Assembly: GCA_029975275.1 (NCBI GenBank)
Contig: JARKPN010000018.1
Span: 41,421 to 105,420, forward strand
DNA: 64,000 nucleotides
Direction: 5' to 3'
Source of the DNA: Geobacteraceae bacterium
GTDB taxonomy: Bacteria > Desulfobacterota > Desulfuromonadia > Geobacterales > Geobacteraceae
The notes beneath the pieces are model-generated. The model saw nothing but the letters and a program-made list of their open reading frames with translations. It did no database searches and was not told the DNA's origin. Of this stretch, positions 44,146 through 54,331 are shown one piece after another; within the stretch, counting starts at the first letter, position 1; the number at the start of each line of letters is the position of its first letter. Position numbers and translations under genes: made by a program.

Positions 44146-45615
44146 TTACCGCATCATCTCGAAGTGCCTGTCGTCGCAGGTCTCGTCCACGATGTCGATG
44201 AACTTGTTGCAGATTGCGCTCACCATGTTGATGACCCCCTGGTAGCCGATGAGCGGGTGGCGGTGCAGGTTGACCCGGTCGAAGATGGGGAAGCCGAACC
44301 GGAACAGCGGTATCCCTGCGTCGCGGGCGACGAACTTGCCGTGGGTGTCGCCGATGATGGCGTCCACCGGGTCGGTTATGCAGAGGCTGCGCATATGCCA
44401 GAGGTCCTTGTTGATGTAGATCTTGCCGTCCTTGCCATAGGGGGAGGTGTCCAGCAGTGCCTGGATCTCCTTCTCCAGCTTCTTGCTCCCCTTGCTGCAG
44501 AGGATGTGGTACGGCTTGGCGCCCATCTCCAGCAGGAAGGAGATGTAACCGAGGAGGTAGTCCGGGTCGCCGTACACGGCGAACTTCTTGCCGTGCACAT
44601 ACTGGTGGGCGTCGGTCATGGCGTCCACGGCGCTGCCCCTCTCGGCCTTGATGGATTCGGGAACCGGCTTGCCGAACAACTCGGCCAGCTTCATGACGAA
44701 TGCATCGGTCTTGGCGATGCCGAACGGGGTCGGCAGGGAGACGTGCTTGCCCGAGTAGTTGTCCTTGATCCAGCCGAAGGTCTTGGTAGTGGCGTAGGGT
44801 CCCACGGTCATGGTCACCTTGCCGTTGATGGAGTCTGCCGCGTCATCCAGTCTGGTGCCGCCGGGATAGGGGCGGTAGACGCCGTCGCAGGGGGAGTCGA
44901 AGGAATCGGAGATGTCGGCCAGGAAGGTGTAGGGGATGCCGAACTCCTTGAAGATCCGCTTGTACTCCCGGTAGTTGCCGGTGTTCACGTCAAAGCCGGC
45001 TATGAAGTTGAGCTTTCCGGTGCAGCGTCCCTCAATCTGCTTCCCCCCGGTCAGGTACTGGAGGATGGAGAGGAGCATGGCGTCGTAGCCGTGGATGTGG
45101 CAGCCGTTGAAGCTGGAGGTGTGGGCGTACGGCAGCGGGAAATCCTGGGGAATGTGCCCTTTCTGACGGGCGTTCTTGATGAAGGCGGTCAGGTCGTCAC
45201 CGATGATCTCCGGCATGCACGAGGTGAAGATGGAGATCATCTTCGGTTTGTACAGGACATAGGCGTTTTCCAGGGCCTCAAACAGGTTGTTCTGTCCGCC
45301 GAACACGGCACCGTCCTCGGTCATCGCGGAGGAGACCGCCGGCGCCGGTTCGCGGAAATGCCGGTTCAGGGTGCTGCGGAAATAGGAGGCGCACCCCTGG
45401 GAACCATGCACCATGGGCAGGGTCTGTTCAAAGCCGTGCGCCACCAGTTCGGCCCCGACCGGTTGACAGGCATGGGCCGGGTTGATCACCAGTGCCTGGC
45501 GGGCGAAGTTCTTTTCCTTGTATTCTTCCGTATTGATCCACTCACAAACCTTTTTGACTTCCTCTTCGGCGTATTCGGTAACGGGTTTTACCGCCAGTCC
45601 AAGATTGTTTGCCAT
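44146..45615 (-). CDS. nifK: Nitrogenase MoFe protein beta subunit NifK
   Basis: The 489-residue beta subunit of dinitrogenase, which shares the P-cluster with NifD. P-cluster cysteine regions are visible as NPAHACQPVGAEL, VHGSQGCASYFR and TSCMPEIIGDDL, and HTSSFNGCHIHGYDAML fits the beta chain. The N-terminal WINTEEYKEKNFARQAL is typical of NifK. It is 147 nt after nifD; that gap holds a GC-rich hairpin (45678-45701) without a T-run. No anfG/vnfG gene is present, so this is the molybdenum type. Confidence 0.96.
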   Translation of the reverse strand: MANNLGLAVKPVTEYAEEEVKKVCEWINTEEYKEKNFARQALVINPAHACQPVGAELVAHGFEQTLPMVHGSQGCASYFRSTLNRHFREPAPAVSSAMTEDGAVFGGQNNLFEALENAYVLYKPKMISIFTSCMPEIIGDDLTAFIKNARQKGHIPQDFPLPYAHTSSFNGCHIHGYDAMLLSILQYLTGGKQIEGRCTGKLNFIAGFDVNTGNYREYKRIFKEFGIPYTFLADISDSFDSPCDGVYRPYPGGTRLDDAADSINGKVTMTVGPYATTKTFGWIKDNYSGKHVSLPTPFGIAKTDAFVMKLAELFGKPVPESIKAERGSAVDAMTDAHQYVHGKKFAVYGDPDYLLGYISFLLEMGAKPYHILCSKGSKKLEKEIQALLDTSPYGKDGKIYINKDLWHMRSLCITDPVDAIIGDTHGKFVARDAGIPLFRFGFPIFDRVNLHRHPLIGYQGVINMVSAICNKFIDIVDETCDDRHFEMMR

Positions 45616-45762
45616 GATGTATCTCCTTCAGCGGCCGGGTACTCATATGTCCACGGTCCGGGGAATGTTGTTTCCGGCCCCCTCTTGATTGAAGGAGGGG
45701 GTGCCTCAAGGTACGAATCCTCTCCCTTTATAAAACAAGTGGAGGTCGGGAGGGGTTATAGT

Positions 45763-47208
45763 CTAAAACGGCGACTCCACCAGCTTCCAGGTGGGGCTGT
45801 TCACCGCCATGTCGATGTCGCGGGCAAAGATCGGGAAGCCCATGTAGGCGTGGTAGGGACCCGAGTAGTCCCAGCTGTGCATCTGGCGGAACGGGATTCC
45901 CATCTTCTGGAACAGGTATTTCTCCTTGATGCCGCTTCCGACCAGGTCAGGCCGGAGCTTGTGGGCGAACTGCTCCAGTTCGAACTCGGAGGCGTCGTCG
46001 TAGACCACGGTGGCATCGGGCATCTCGACCGAGGTCCGGTCATAGTCGTCTCCGTGGGCGAACTCGTAGCCGGAGCCGACGCAGATCATCCCGAGATCTT
46101 CGTAGGCGCCGATGGTGTGGCGGGGACGGAGACCGCCCACATACAGCATGACCTTCTTCCCTTCCAGCCGGGGCCGGTACTCGTCGAGCACCGCCTGCAT
46201 GATCGGTTCGTACTTGGCAATGGCTTTCTCCACCTTCTCCTTGATCTCGTCGCCGAAGTACTCCCCCAGCCGCCGCAGGCTTGCGGTAATCTTGGTGGGA
46301 CCGAAGAAATTGAGCTCCATCCAGGGGATACCGTACTTCTCCTCCATGACCTTGCACATGTAGTTCATGGAACGGTAGCAGTGGATGATGTTCAGCTTGA
46401 CCTGGTGAGTGGCCGCGATCTTGTCCAGCTCGCCGTCACCGGTCCAGGTGGCCTTGACGTTGAGGCCTATCTCCTCCAGCAGCGGCTTCACGGACCAGAC
46501 ATCGCCGCCGATGTTGTAGTCGCCGATCAGTGCCACGTCGTAGGGGGTCGCAGGTTCGGTGAACTCACGGGTCTCGATGATGAAGTCGCGGATGGTATCG
46601 TTGGAGATGTGGTGACCCAGCGACTGGGACACGCCGCGGAAGCCTTCGCAGTTGCAGGGGATGATCGGGATGTCCAGGTCCTTGGCGGATTGCTTTGCCA
46701 CGGCATTGATGTCGTCGCCGATGAGACCGACCGGGCACTCGGACAGGACCGAAATCCCCTTGGCCAGCGGGAACAGCCCCCTGGCCTCCTCAAGGCAGGC
46801 CTTCAGCTTCTTGTCGCCGCCGTAGACGATGTCCTTCTCCTGGAAATCCGAGGTGAACTGCATGGCAAAGTTGGTGACGCCGTTGATGCCGCTCATCAGG
46901 TTGCGCCGGGTGCCCCAGGAATACCAGCCGCAGCCCACCGGACCGTGGGAGATGTGCACCATGTCCCGGATCGGGCCCCAGACCACACCCTTGGCGCCGG
47001 CGAAGGCGCAGCCGCGGGCGCTCATCACGCCGGGTACGGTCTTTCTGTTGGATTTCACACAGGCCGAGCCGGTCGTCTGATCATTGGGTGCCAAGTGCGG
47101 GGCGCGCTTCTTGCGACCCTTCTCGGGATACACCTCCAGGACCTTGTCGATCATCTCCTGGGTCGATTCCTTGGTGATTCCTTCAACTTTTTTAATGGCT
47201 TCTGACAT
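45763..47208 (-). CDS. nifD: Nitrogenase MoFe protein alpha subunit NifD
   Basis: The 481-residue alpha subunit that binds the iron-molybdenum cofactor. P-cluster cysteines lie in [23 protein letters not shown] and the [12 protein letters not shown] region. The cofactor cysteine is in [15 protein letters not shown], and the cofactor histidine in [12 protein letters not shown]. It lies 148 nt after nifH, with an intrinsic terminator between the two genes, and 147 nt before nifK. Confidence 0.97.
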   Translation of the reverse strand: MSEAIKKVEGITKESTQEMIDKVLEVYPEKGRKKRAPHLAPNDQTTGSACVKSNRKTVPGVMSARGCAFAGAKGVVWGPIRDMVHISHGPVGCGWYSWGTRRNLMSGINGVTNFAMQFTSDFQEKDIVYGGDKKLKACLEEARGLFPLAKGISVLSECPVGLIGDDINAVAKQSAKDLDIPIIPCNCEGFRGVSQSLGHHISNDTIRDFIIETREFTEPATPYDVALIGDYNIGGDVWSVKPLLEEIGLNVKATWTGDGELDKIAATHQVKLNIIHCYRSMNYMCKVMEEKYGIPWMELNFFGPTKITASLRRLGEYFGDEIKEKVEKAIAKYEPIMQAVLDEYRPRLEGKKVMLYVGGLRPRHTIGAYEDLGMICVGSGYEFAHGDDYDRTSVEMPDATVVYDDASEFELEQFAHKLRPDLVGSGIKEKYLFQKMGIPFRQMHSWDYSGPYHAYMGFPIFARDIDMAVNSPTWKLVESPF

Positions 47209-47296
47209 TGGAAACTCCTTTGGCGTGAGTGCCCGGGGCCGAAGACGGGCCTGGCCCGTGGATCTGCCGCCTCACGTTAACTTGTTGAAAAAAGGT

Positions 47297-47344
47297 ATAA
47301 AAAGGGCGCGGACTTTCTTGTCGTAGTTCCCAAAACCCGCGCCC
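47297..47344 (-). terminator. Terminator between nifH and nifD
   Basis: On the minus strand GGGCGCGG, a 25-nt loop and CCGCGCCC are followed by TTTTTAT. The hairpin begins 13 nt after the nifH stop. Readthrough or antitermination is needed for nifDK expression unless they have their own promoter, which I did not find. Confidence 0.8.
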
Positions 47345-47356
47345 CTGTATCTCGGT

Positions 47357-48361
<1,005 letters not shown>

Positions 48362-48395
48362 TTAATTTTTGTGTTTCCGTCGTTGTCCAAAGTGT

Positions 48396-48411
48396 TGCAT
48401 TCGCTGTGCCA
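48396..48411 (-). promoter_or_regulatory. Sigma54 promoter of nifH
   Basis: The minus strand reads TGGCACAGCGAATGCA, with GG and GC exactly 10 nt apart. The start site would lie near 48385, 160 nt upstream of nifH. No TGT-N10-ACA NifA site was found in the next 150 bp. The rest of the 48227-48659 gap shows nothing else recognised. Confidence 0.8.
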
Positions 48412-48659
48412 ACATCAAAACAATCTGTTTTTCAAGGTTATTTTCTGTTTTACGGAATTGTATACGCCGCAGAAAAGGGCAGGTGACTAATATTTGGTCA
48501 GCCGATGGCGGTTATTTCTCTTTTTTCCGTTGCTGGTAACATCACCTTCTGATATTCTGCCCGAACAAACCTAACACCGTTAAATTACTTCGTAAATTCG
48601 ATATGTTGAGCATCGGACCATCCGGCATCCGTCGGCAGTCCGGAAGGATGAACACATTA

Positions 48660-49604
48660 ATGCATCCCCCGAACCAAGATGACCACAGGGAAAAGGTCAG
48701 GGCGGCCCGCATCTCCATCCTGTCCAATTCCCTGCTGGTGGGTATAAAACTGGCGGTAGGCATCCTCATGGGATCGGTCTCGGTGCTCTCCGAGGCGATC
48801 CACAGCGGTATCGACCTGTTCGCCTCCGTGATCGCCTGTTACGCGGTTGGAAAGGCGGGAAAACCGGCGGACGAACGCCACCCCTACGGCCACGGGAAAT
48901 GGGAGAACGCCTCCGGGGTGGTGGAGGCCGTGCTCATCCTCCTTGCCGCACTCTACATCATCTACGAGGCAATCATCCGTCTCAAGCATGGCGCAACCGT
49001 GGAACATCTGGGGCTTGGCACGGCGGTCATGGCCCTTTCGGCCGCAGTCAACTGGTTCGTGTCCCGCTACCTGTTCCGGGTGGCGGAGAAGACCGACTCC
49101 ATCGCCCTTGAGGCCGACGCCTGGCACCTCAGGGCCGACGTCTACACCTCAGTCGGCGTTCTGGTCGGCCTTGCCCTGATAGCGCTCACCGGCCTGACGA
49201 TGCTGGACTCGATAGCGGCCATCGCAGTGGCGATGCTCATTATCAAGTCATCCATCGACCTCACCAGGAACGCCGTGGCCGACCTGTTCGACGTGCGCCT
49301 CCCCCGCAATGACGAGGAAAAGATCAAACGTGTCCTGTCGGCATTCCAGGAGGAATGCGTCGATTTTCACCGACTGCGGACCAGAAAGTCCGGGTCGGTC
49401 AGGTTTATCGATCTTCACCTGGTGGTGCCCCGCCATTGGACCATCGAAGAGGCCCACCAGGTGAGCGACCGGATCGAAGAAGAGATCCGCCGGGCACTGG
49501 CCAATACTCAGGTCATCATCCACATCGATCCCTGCAACAAAAGCCTGAATCCCTGCATATCGTGCAAAAGGGAACCGGATGACAACAAGCCGCAGGACGC
49601 CTGA
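48660..49604 (+). CDS. Cation diffusion facilitator (CDF) metal transporter
   Basis: A protein of about 314 residues that exports divalent cations such as Zn, Fe, Co or Mn by proton exchange. It has six hydrophobic helices between residues 20 and 215, the metal-site patterns SEAIHSGIDLFAS in helix 2 and EADAWHLRADVYTS in helix 5, a conserved HPYGHGKWE loop and a C-terminal cytoplasmic domain (VDFHRLRTRKSGSVRFIDLHLVV). A terminal CNKSLNPCISC adds cysteines. In-frame ATGs at 48603 and 48648 are alternatives; 48660 is chosen by family length, with AAGGA 11 nt upstream. Confidence 0.9.
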   Translation: MHPPNQDDHREKVRAARISILSNSLLVGIKLAVGILMGSVSVLSEAIHSGIDLFASVIACYAVGKAGKPADERHPYGHGKWENASGVVEAVLILLAALYIIYEAIIRLKHGATVEHLGLGTAVMALSAAVNWFVSRYLFRVAEKTDSIALEADAWHLRADVYTSVGVLVGLALIALTGLTMLDSIAAIAVAMLIIKSSIDLTRNAVADLFDVRLPRNDEEKIKRVLSAFQEECVDFHRLRTRKSGSVRFIDLHLVVPRHWTIEEAHQVSDRIEEEIRRALANTQVIIHIDPCNKSLNPCISCKREPDDNKPQDA

Positions 49605-49790
49605 CCGAAGGCGATCAAGCCGCCCGTGTTGCCTGTCAGCAAATCAATTAGTGATCGTACCGACCATCCCTGTTTCACCGTACGCTGCGATGGTAAGTCA
49701 TGTTTCTAAAGGATAGCAAGTTAACCTGGAAGGTTAGAGGCTTTGCCCGCCGGCACTGCTGACGGGGGAATGAACCCTGCCGGACGTCAT

Positions 49791-49832
49791 GATACAGAAG
49801 GGGCGCTCTCGACGGAGCGCCCCTTCTGTATC
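49791..49832. terminator. Perfect 18-bp hairpin between convergent genes
   Basis: Arms 49791-49808 and 49815-49832 are exact inverse complements around TCGACG. It lies between the 3' ends of the CDF gene and the gene at 49851, so it probably serves both as a transcript end. No T-run follows on either side. Confidence 0.65.
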
Positions 49833-49850
49833 TCCCCGGTTTATCCTTCA

Positions 49851-50360
49851 TTACCACATGGTGCAGACATTAAACAGCTCTTTCGTGCGCATCGCCACGA
49901 AGGCCATCACAATCTTCCTGTCTATCATCGGGTATCTCCCGCAGATGGCCTCCACGCACCGGTTACCCAGTTTAATGGCCTCCTGCTTATAGCCATACAA
50001 CGGACTGCTGGTGGCTGTCTCGCAGATGATCCTGTCGAAATGCGCCCCGATCTGCCCGCACAATAACCTGCCCGCCTCCAGGTCGTCGGAGGGGAGATCG
50101 AAATAGACAGCCGGGCCCGGTATCTCAACCTTCTCATTGTAGAAGAAAAAAGGTGACCTGCCGGTATTGTCACCGACGTTGGGGCTCTTCATGTAGTCGC
50201 TGGAAGGCCGCATGGTGGAGAGCGTTTCGCGGCCGACCAGCCCTATTTTCCTCTGCAAATCATCGTCGCTCATTTTTGTAAGCTCAAGCAGCTCCTTCTC
50301 GGCATCACCAATCGTCACTCCCTCGAACAATCCCTTCGCAATGCCGCTTACGGTTCTCAT
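49851..50360 (-). CDS. Hypothetical protein, function unknown
   Basis: A 169-residue protein without signal peptide or membrane helix, and with no family that I recognise. The N-terminal third is charged and helical (GDAEKELLELTKMSDDDLQRKIG); the middle has FFFYNEKVEIPGPAVYFDLPSDD; the C-terminal part (ICGRYPMIDRKIVMAFVAMRTKELFNV) looks helical. GGGAGGCGACTT precedes the ATG, and a good sigma70 promoter lies upstream, so it is an expressed single gene. Proximity to the roadblock/V4R operon may be relevant. Confidence 0.7.
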   Translation of the reverse strand: MRTVSGIAKGLFEGVTIGDAEKELLELTKMSDDDLQRKIGLVGRETLSTMRPSSDYMKSPNVGDNTGRSPFFFYNEKVEIPGPAVYFDLPSDDLEAGRLLCGQIGAHFDRIICETATSSPLYGYKQEAIKLGNRCVEAICGRYPMIDRKIVMAFVAMRTKELFNVCTMW

Positions 50361-50435
50361 AAGTCGCCTCCCTTGCCCTGAGACCAGGGAATTTGCGGAA
50401 AAAACACCGTCAACATGTCTCGTCCTTCTGGAAAA

Positions 50436-50464
50436 ATATTAACAAAAATGATTATGAATGTCAA
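50436..50464 (-). promoter_or_regulatory. Sigma70 promoter of the hypothetical gene 49851-50360
   Basis: On the minus strand TTGACA (50464-50459) and TAATAT (50441-50436) are 17 nt apart. Beyond it, up to 50762, I see only a small CCCGGG-type hairpin near 50538-50555 and no gene. Confidence 0.8.
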
Positions 50465-50762
50465 AATCTCAAATCCGGCTCGCCAATCCTATCGGATAAT
50501 TCAGTTCAAGAGATTCGGGCTCTCCGTTCCGCCTGGCCCGGGAATGCCCGGGCAACCGCAGGGACGGCCCCCTGTACGGAATTTTTTCCTGCAATTCGAA
50601 ATCTATTATTTAATACAGCGTCTGATCGATTTTCCATTTTTCACCTGGCTCCGCGGGGCATTTCCTTTTCAGGTACTTCCAACCCACCCCTTCGCCCCCT
50701 TGACATACACCCCACCAGGATGGGAACATGAGGATAAGGAATTTTTTCCGGGAGGCGATGAG

Positions 50763-51254
50763 ATGCGCATATCAGCCGCGGTTCTGATCATGATGTTTTT
50801 CCTGGCCGGATGCGCCCATGTCGTCGGCAAGGAATCCCTGGCGCTGGCGGACCGGAACCTCTCCTTCCGCATGCTGAACGAACATACGGAAACCTATGGG
50901 GGGAAATACGTCCTGCTCGGCGGGATAATTGCCGGGGTGCGGAATACCGCCTCGGGCGGTGAGATCGAGATCGTCCAGTACGAGCTGGACTCGCGCGGAA
51001 GGCCTGAGGTCTCGGAATCATCCGGTGGGAGATTCCTTGCACAGAGCGATGGGTTCCTGGACCCACTGGTCTACCTGACCGGTCTCAGGGTCACGCTGGT
51101 GGGAAGGGTCACGGGCAAAAAGGTGGTCCCCCTGAATAGTGTGGACTATGCCTACCCCGTCGTATCGATCAGGGAGATCCGACTGCTGAAGCCCGACCTG
51201 TATTCGCCCTATCCGATGTTCCATTTCGGCGTAGGTATCGGTCATACCTTCTGA
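50763..51254 (+). CDS. Slp-family outer-membrane lipoprotein
   Basis: A 163-residue lipoprotein with lipobox LAGC (Cys17) and the Slp-type beta domain (GKYVLLGGIIAGVRNTASGGEIEIV, GRFLAQSDGFLDPLVYLTGLRVTLVGRVTG, YAYPVVSIREIRLL). Slp proteins of enterobacteria are starvation- or acid-induced; the molecular role is unclear. The start at 50763 lies behind GGGAGGCGATGAG. The gene is on the plus strand, facing the roadblock operon, which ends 45 bp beyond its stop. Confidence 0.85.
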   Translation: MRISAAVLIMMFFLAGCAHVVGKESLALADRNLSFRMLNEHTETYGGKYVLLGGIIAGVRNTASGGEIEIVQYELDSRGRPEVSESSGGRFLAQSDGFLDPLVYLTGLRVTLVGRVTGKKVVPLNSVDYAYPVVSIREIRLLKPDLYSPYPMFHFGVGIGHTF

Positions 51255-51299
51255 TATCCGGTTACCGGCCGGGAGCTTGGGGAAACATGATCCCGCCCA

Positions 51300-51896
51300 T
51301 CAATCCAGACTGGTAAGGTTTTCGACAACCTGCCGGTTAATGACATGCTTCAGGGAATGATAACCGGGATCGGGCGCCATCAGACCGATTACATAGTACT
51401 CCGTCTCCCGTGGAGGAGTCACGAAGCCCACGACCCTCCGTTTGTCGAAATCCAGCTCTACCCATTGAAGTTTGCCCGCATCGGGATCGACCCTCTCCAG
51501 TTGCTCTACCGAACAGATGAGCTCGGCCCCGGTGCCTTCGAATCCGTGACCGGGGACCCGACCCCTGCTTGCGATGATGAATCCCTGTGAGTCGACCACA
51601 AAGGCGGCCTCGGCCCGGGTGAGGCTCATGCACCAGGTGAGGCACTCTTCCCAGTTGGCGAGTTTCTGCGGTTGCGTGTAAGACGGCTCCGGCGGCACCT
51701 CTTCGGGATGGCCGGCATACCCGGCCGAAGGGGGTGAATCCTGCCGGGGTTCAGCCCACTTCGCCAGCCTGACATATGCAGACCCTTCAAGGGCGGGCGG
51801 CGGCTCTTTGGGGGTGGTCCCCGACGTCGGGACAAGGCTGCTCAGTATCAGCTGAGCCTCTTTCAGGTCATATGAGTTCACGCTGCGGTCTCTCAT
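51300..51896 (-). CDS. Roadblock/LC7-like domain protein
   Basis: A 198-residue protein. The first 75 residues are proline-rich and unstructured; the rest resembles a roadblock/LC7 domain (LTRAEAAFVVDSQGFIIASRG, AELICSVEQLERVD, VELDFDKRRVVGFVTP, YVIGLMAPDPGYHSLKHV). It overlaps the ParA-like gene by 29 nt and is the last gene of the eight-gene operon. Roadblock proteins usually dimerise and regulate small GTPases; no GTPase is encoded nearby, so the ParA-like ATPase is a candidate partner. Confidence 0.65.
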   Translation of the reverse strand: MRDRSVNSYDLKEAQLILSSLVPTSGTTPKEPPPALEGSAYVRLAKWAEPRQDSPPSAGYAGHPEEVPPEPSYTQPQKLANWEECLTWCMSLTRAEAAFVVDSQGFIIASRGRVPGHGFEGTGAELICSVEQLERVDPDAGKLQWVELDFDKRRVVGFVTPPRETEYYVIGLMAPDPGYHSLKHVINRQVVENLTSLD

Positions 51897-52683
51897 CCTC
51901 GACTCCGGTCGCGCCGCCCAGTCCCTGGACCACGCTCTTGATCTCGGTGGCCAGCAGTTCGAACCTGATGGCCTCCGGCGGATATTTTCCCGGCAGGAAG
52001 GCCACCGGCAACCCCTTCTCGCTGGCTATGGAGAAAATCTCGGCCCGCGGGATATACGTTTCCAGCACCCCGCTCAATGATGCCCAAACCGTATTCATGA
52101 TATTGAACGAAACGTCCTTTGTGAGCTGCACCATGGTCGCCAGGATCCCGAGCAGTTCCAACCCGCTGTTCTCGTTTTCCTTTACATGCTTCAGCACCCG
52201 GAGGGTCTGGGAGATGGCCCGCAGGGCGAGAGGCTCCGCCTGCAGCGGGAGCAGGGCGAAGTTGCTGACCGACAGAGCCGACCTGGTTATCATCCCCAAC
52301 CCTGAAGGGGTGTCGATGATGATGTAGCTGTACTTCCCTCCCACCACGGCCAGGACATCACGCAGAGCCGCCGAGGAATGCAGCAGGTTTTCGTAGACCC
52401 CCACATCCAGGGGATCCAGGCGCCCCCTCGGCAGGATCGAAAGCCCCGGAAGCTTGGTCTGGATGACGGCTTCAGCAATCGTGGACTGCTTCATCATGTA
52501 CTCGGCAAGACCCTTCCACTCGGTATCGCTCCGGGCAAGGGAAAAACCTATCGCGCCGAGAGGATCAACATCTATCAGCAGGGTCGGGTCGCCCCCCTCG
52601 GCCAGTGCGACAGCAAGGTTCAGAGCCACCGTGGTCTTGCCGGTACCCCCCTTGGAACTTACAATGGAAAGAACATTCGCCAT
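51868..52683 (-). CDS. ParA/MinD-like P-loop ATPase
   Basis: A 271-residue deviant Walker A ATPase: KGGTGKTT at residues 11-18 with the signature Lys11, LLIDVDPLGAIGFSL as switch I region, and IIIDTPSGLGMITRSAL as Walker B. It resembles ParA/MinD proteins that place cargo in the cell. No parB or parS-like site lies near, and it is embedded between roadblock-type genes, so a role in chromosome partition is unlikely. It may position or switch the sensory proteins of this operon. Confidence 0.85.
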   Translation of the reverse strand: MANVLSIVSSKGGTGKTTVALNLAVALAEGGDPTLLIDVDPLGAIGFSLARSDTEWKGLAEYMMKQSTIAEAVIQTKLPGLSILPRGRLDPLDVGVYENLLHSSAALRDVLAVVGGKYSYIIIDTPSGLGMITRSALSVSNFALLPLQAEPLALRAISQTLRVLKHVKENENSGLELLGILATMVQLTKDVSFNIMNTVWASLSGVLETYIPRAEIFSIASEKGLPVAFLPGKYPPEAIRFELLATEIKSVVQGLGGATGVEDERPQRELI

Positions 52684-52775
52684 TTCGCTTCCCCCATCTC
52701 CTCACTGCTCGATACCTGAATCGACGGCGTGGAGGCATCAAGGATTCAGGTTAAGATCTACCTCCGACCATTTCC

Positions 52776-53660
52776 CTAGCCGGGCAGAAGCTCGGATATC
52801 TTGTGTCTGACAACGCCCAGCTTGGCATCCTCGTTACAGGCAACCGCGACGAAGCGCCCCGTATCGCTGTCCGTTATATGCACGAACAGCGCCCCTGTCT
52901 CACAGTGAATAAAGGCGAACATGACCTTCCCCATCTCCATTCCAACCGATCTCAGCGAGGAGGTGGAAAGCCATGCCAGAACCGCCGGAACGACACGATC
53001 CGCATTGACGCTCGTGCCGTCCGGGGCGTGAAGCGCCGTCACCCTGCCGGACATGTCCGCTACAAAGGAGTAGAGGTAGCCGGGCAGCGTTGACAGGCCT
53101 TCCAGAGCTCCCATCCCCGCTTCCGGCCGGATCTCCTTCCGGACAGCTCCATCACCCTCGGGGACAAGGCAAGGCAGGTCGGTTTCCGTGAGGATTTCTT
53201 CCGGCTCCGGATAGACCTCGGCCAGCATGAACATCGTGCCCGTATCGATCGACATCTCGCCGTTCCTGGCTTCCAGGAAGATCCCGGGATCGTCCAGCAT
53301 GGAGGCGATGGCGGCCCGGATATGGGCCTTGAGGCACTCCCTCAGTGCCCCATGGGTGATCAGGCCCGACTCCTCCAGCAGAGCGCCCAGTTTTCTGGTC
53401 TTTCCCAGGGAACGGCATTTCCTCACGATCTCATCGAGCTTTTCCTTCGGCACCATGCCGATCCGTTCCAGGAACGAACCGAAATTCTCCGTCTGGATAT
53501 TGCTGACGGCCCAGGCGACATGCCCGTCACGCATGACTACCACCCCAACCTGCTCGGAATTTCTCACCGCGCGCAGGATGCCGCTCCATCTTACCTGGGC
53601 CGCATTCTTCAGAGCAACGGAAAAGGGATGCCCTTCAATCAGTTCAATCAAGTCGCCCAC
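52776..53660 (-). CDS. DUF4388-like plus roadblock-like protein
   Basis: A 294-residue protein. The N-terminal half resembles DUF4388/PATAN-type modules (GVVVMRDGHVAWAVSNIQTENFG, LGALLEESGLITHGALREC); residues near 200-294 resemble a roadblock/LC7 domain (LSTSSLRSVGMEMGKVMFAFI, ETGALFVHITDSDTGRFVAV, DAKLGVVRHKISELLPG). The end is nearly the same as that of 54860-55645 (SKLGIIRHKTRKLFEEL), which shows that the two are related. The start is GTG at 53660 behind GAGG. Confidence 0.65.
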   Translation of the reverse strand: MGDLIELIEGHPFSVALKNAAQVRWSGILRAVRNSEQVGVVVMRDGHVAWAVSNIQTENFGSFLERIGMVPKEKLDEIVRKCRSLGKTRKLGALLEESGLITHGALRECLKAHIRAAIASMLDDPGIFLEARNGEMSIDTGTMFMLAEVYPEPEEILTETDLPCLVPEGDGAVRKEIRPEAGMGALEGLSTLPGYLYSFVADMSGRVTALHAPDGTSVNADRVVPAVLAWLSTSSLRSVGMEMGKVMFAFIHCETGALFVHITDSDTGRFVAVACNEDAKLGVVRHKISELLPG

Positions 53661-53730
53661 TGCAACCTCACACTCGTCACCCGGACGGCCGGAGTGGCGT
53701 ATTCGCGAGCGGGGTAAGGGTTTCCCGCCG

Positions 53731-54312
53731 TTATTTCCTGACCACTATGAATTCGCCGTAAGGGTCCCCCGCCTCTATACCCTTTGTCTGGTGGCAGACA
53801 TGGGTATCCATGCCGTCGGGATAGGGATCCGCATACGCCAGGTCGAAAAATGCCTGGCTGAGACCGCGGAGGGTGTAGCCCCGGAGCCCTTCACCTCCGC
53901 CGTCCGCTTCATAGTAATCGAAGGCACGGATCACCATCCTCTCCCCTTCCTTGAGCTGCACGATACCCGACTTGGCCCACCCCCAGGCAGTGAAGGCCGC
54001 ATATGCGCCGCGAAGTATGTCTTTCTCGCCTTCCGTCACCATCGGCATGACCACGTCATTGAAAATCTCCGATGTGATGATGCCGCAACCGGTGTGATAG
54101 CCGCATTCATAGGCCGCGCGTACCAGGCCTTCCTCCACCTGCGCTTTTTTATCCGGCGGCGCCGCCGCCATGATCCGTTCGGCGAACGTGTTCAGGAGCG
54201 AGACCGGGAGCAGGTTCACCAGCACCTCGTATTCCGGGATCAAACCGTTTTCGTCCCCCTGCACGGTGATCTTCGCAAGGGATTTCACCACGGTGTCACG
54301 CATCACTGTCAT
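53731..54312 (-). CDS. V4R-like small-molecule-binding protein (second)
   Basis: A 193-residue soluble protein with weak but visible V4R (4-vinyl reductase) character: AAYECGYHTGCGIITSEIFN, GWAKSGIVQLKEGERMVIRAFDYYEAD and a C-terminal CHQTKGIEAGDPYGEFIV that fits the GD-x-C-type end of V4R domains. V4R domains bind hydrocarbons or lipophilic ligands. The start ATG at 54312 has AGGAG eight bases upstream; a long in-frame extension overlaps the previous gene and is not real. The preceding gene encodes a related protein 19 nt away. Confidence 0.6.
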   Translation of the reverse strand: MTVMRDTVVKSLAKITVQGDENGLIPEYEVLVNLLPVSLLNTFAERIMAAAPPDKKAQVEEGLVRAAYECGYHTGCGIITSEIFNDVVMPMVTEGEKDILRGAYAAFTAWGWAKSGIVQLKEGERMVIRAFDYYEADGGGEGLRGYTLRGLSQAFFDLAYADPYPDGMDTHVCHQTKGIEAGDPYGEFIVVRK

Positions 54313-54331
54313 GATAGATACTCCTTCTGTC

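Noticed and set aside
44164..47205. A 1013-codon open frame on the strand opposite nifK and nifD
   Set aside because: It is a mirror frame of two certain genes with strong third-position GC bias and shows no family similarity.
45763..47208. Alternative (vanadium or iron-only) nitrogenase
   Set aside because: There is no delta-subunit gene between nifD and nifK, and NifD cofactor and P-cluster motifs are of the molybdenum type.
51868..52683. Chromosome-partition role (parA with parB and parS)
   Set aside because: There is no parB-like gene or parS-like palindrome, and the gene is embedded in a sensory operon.
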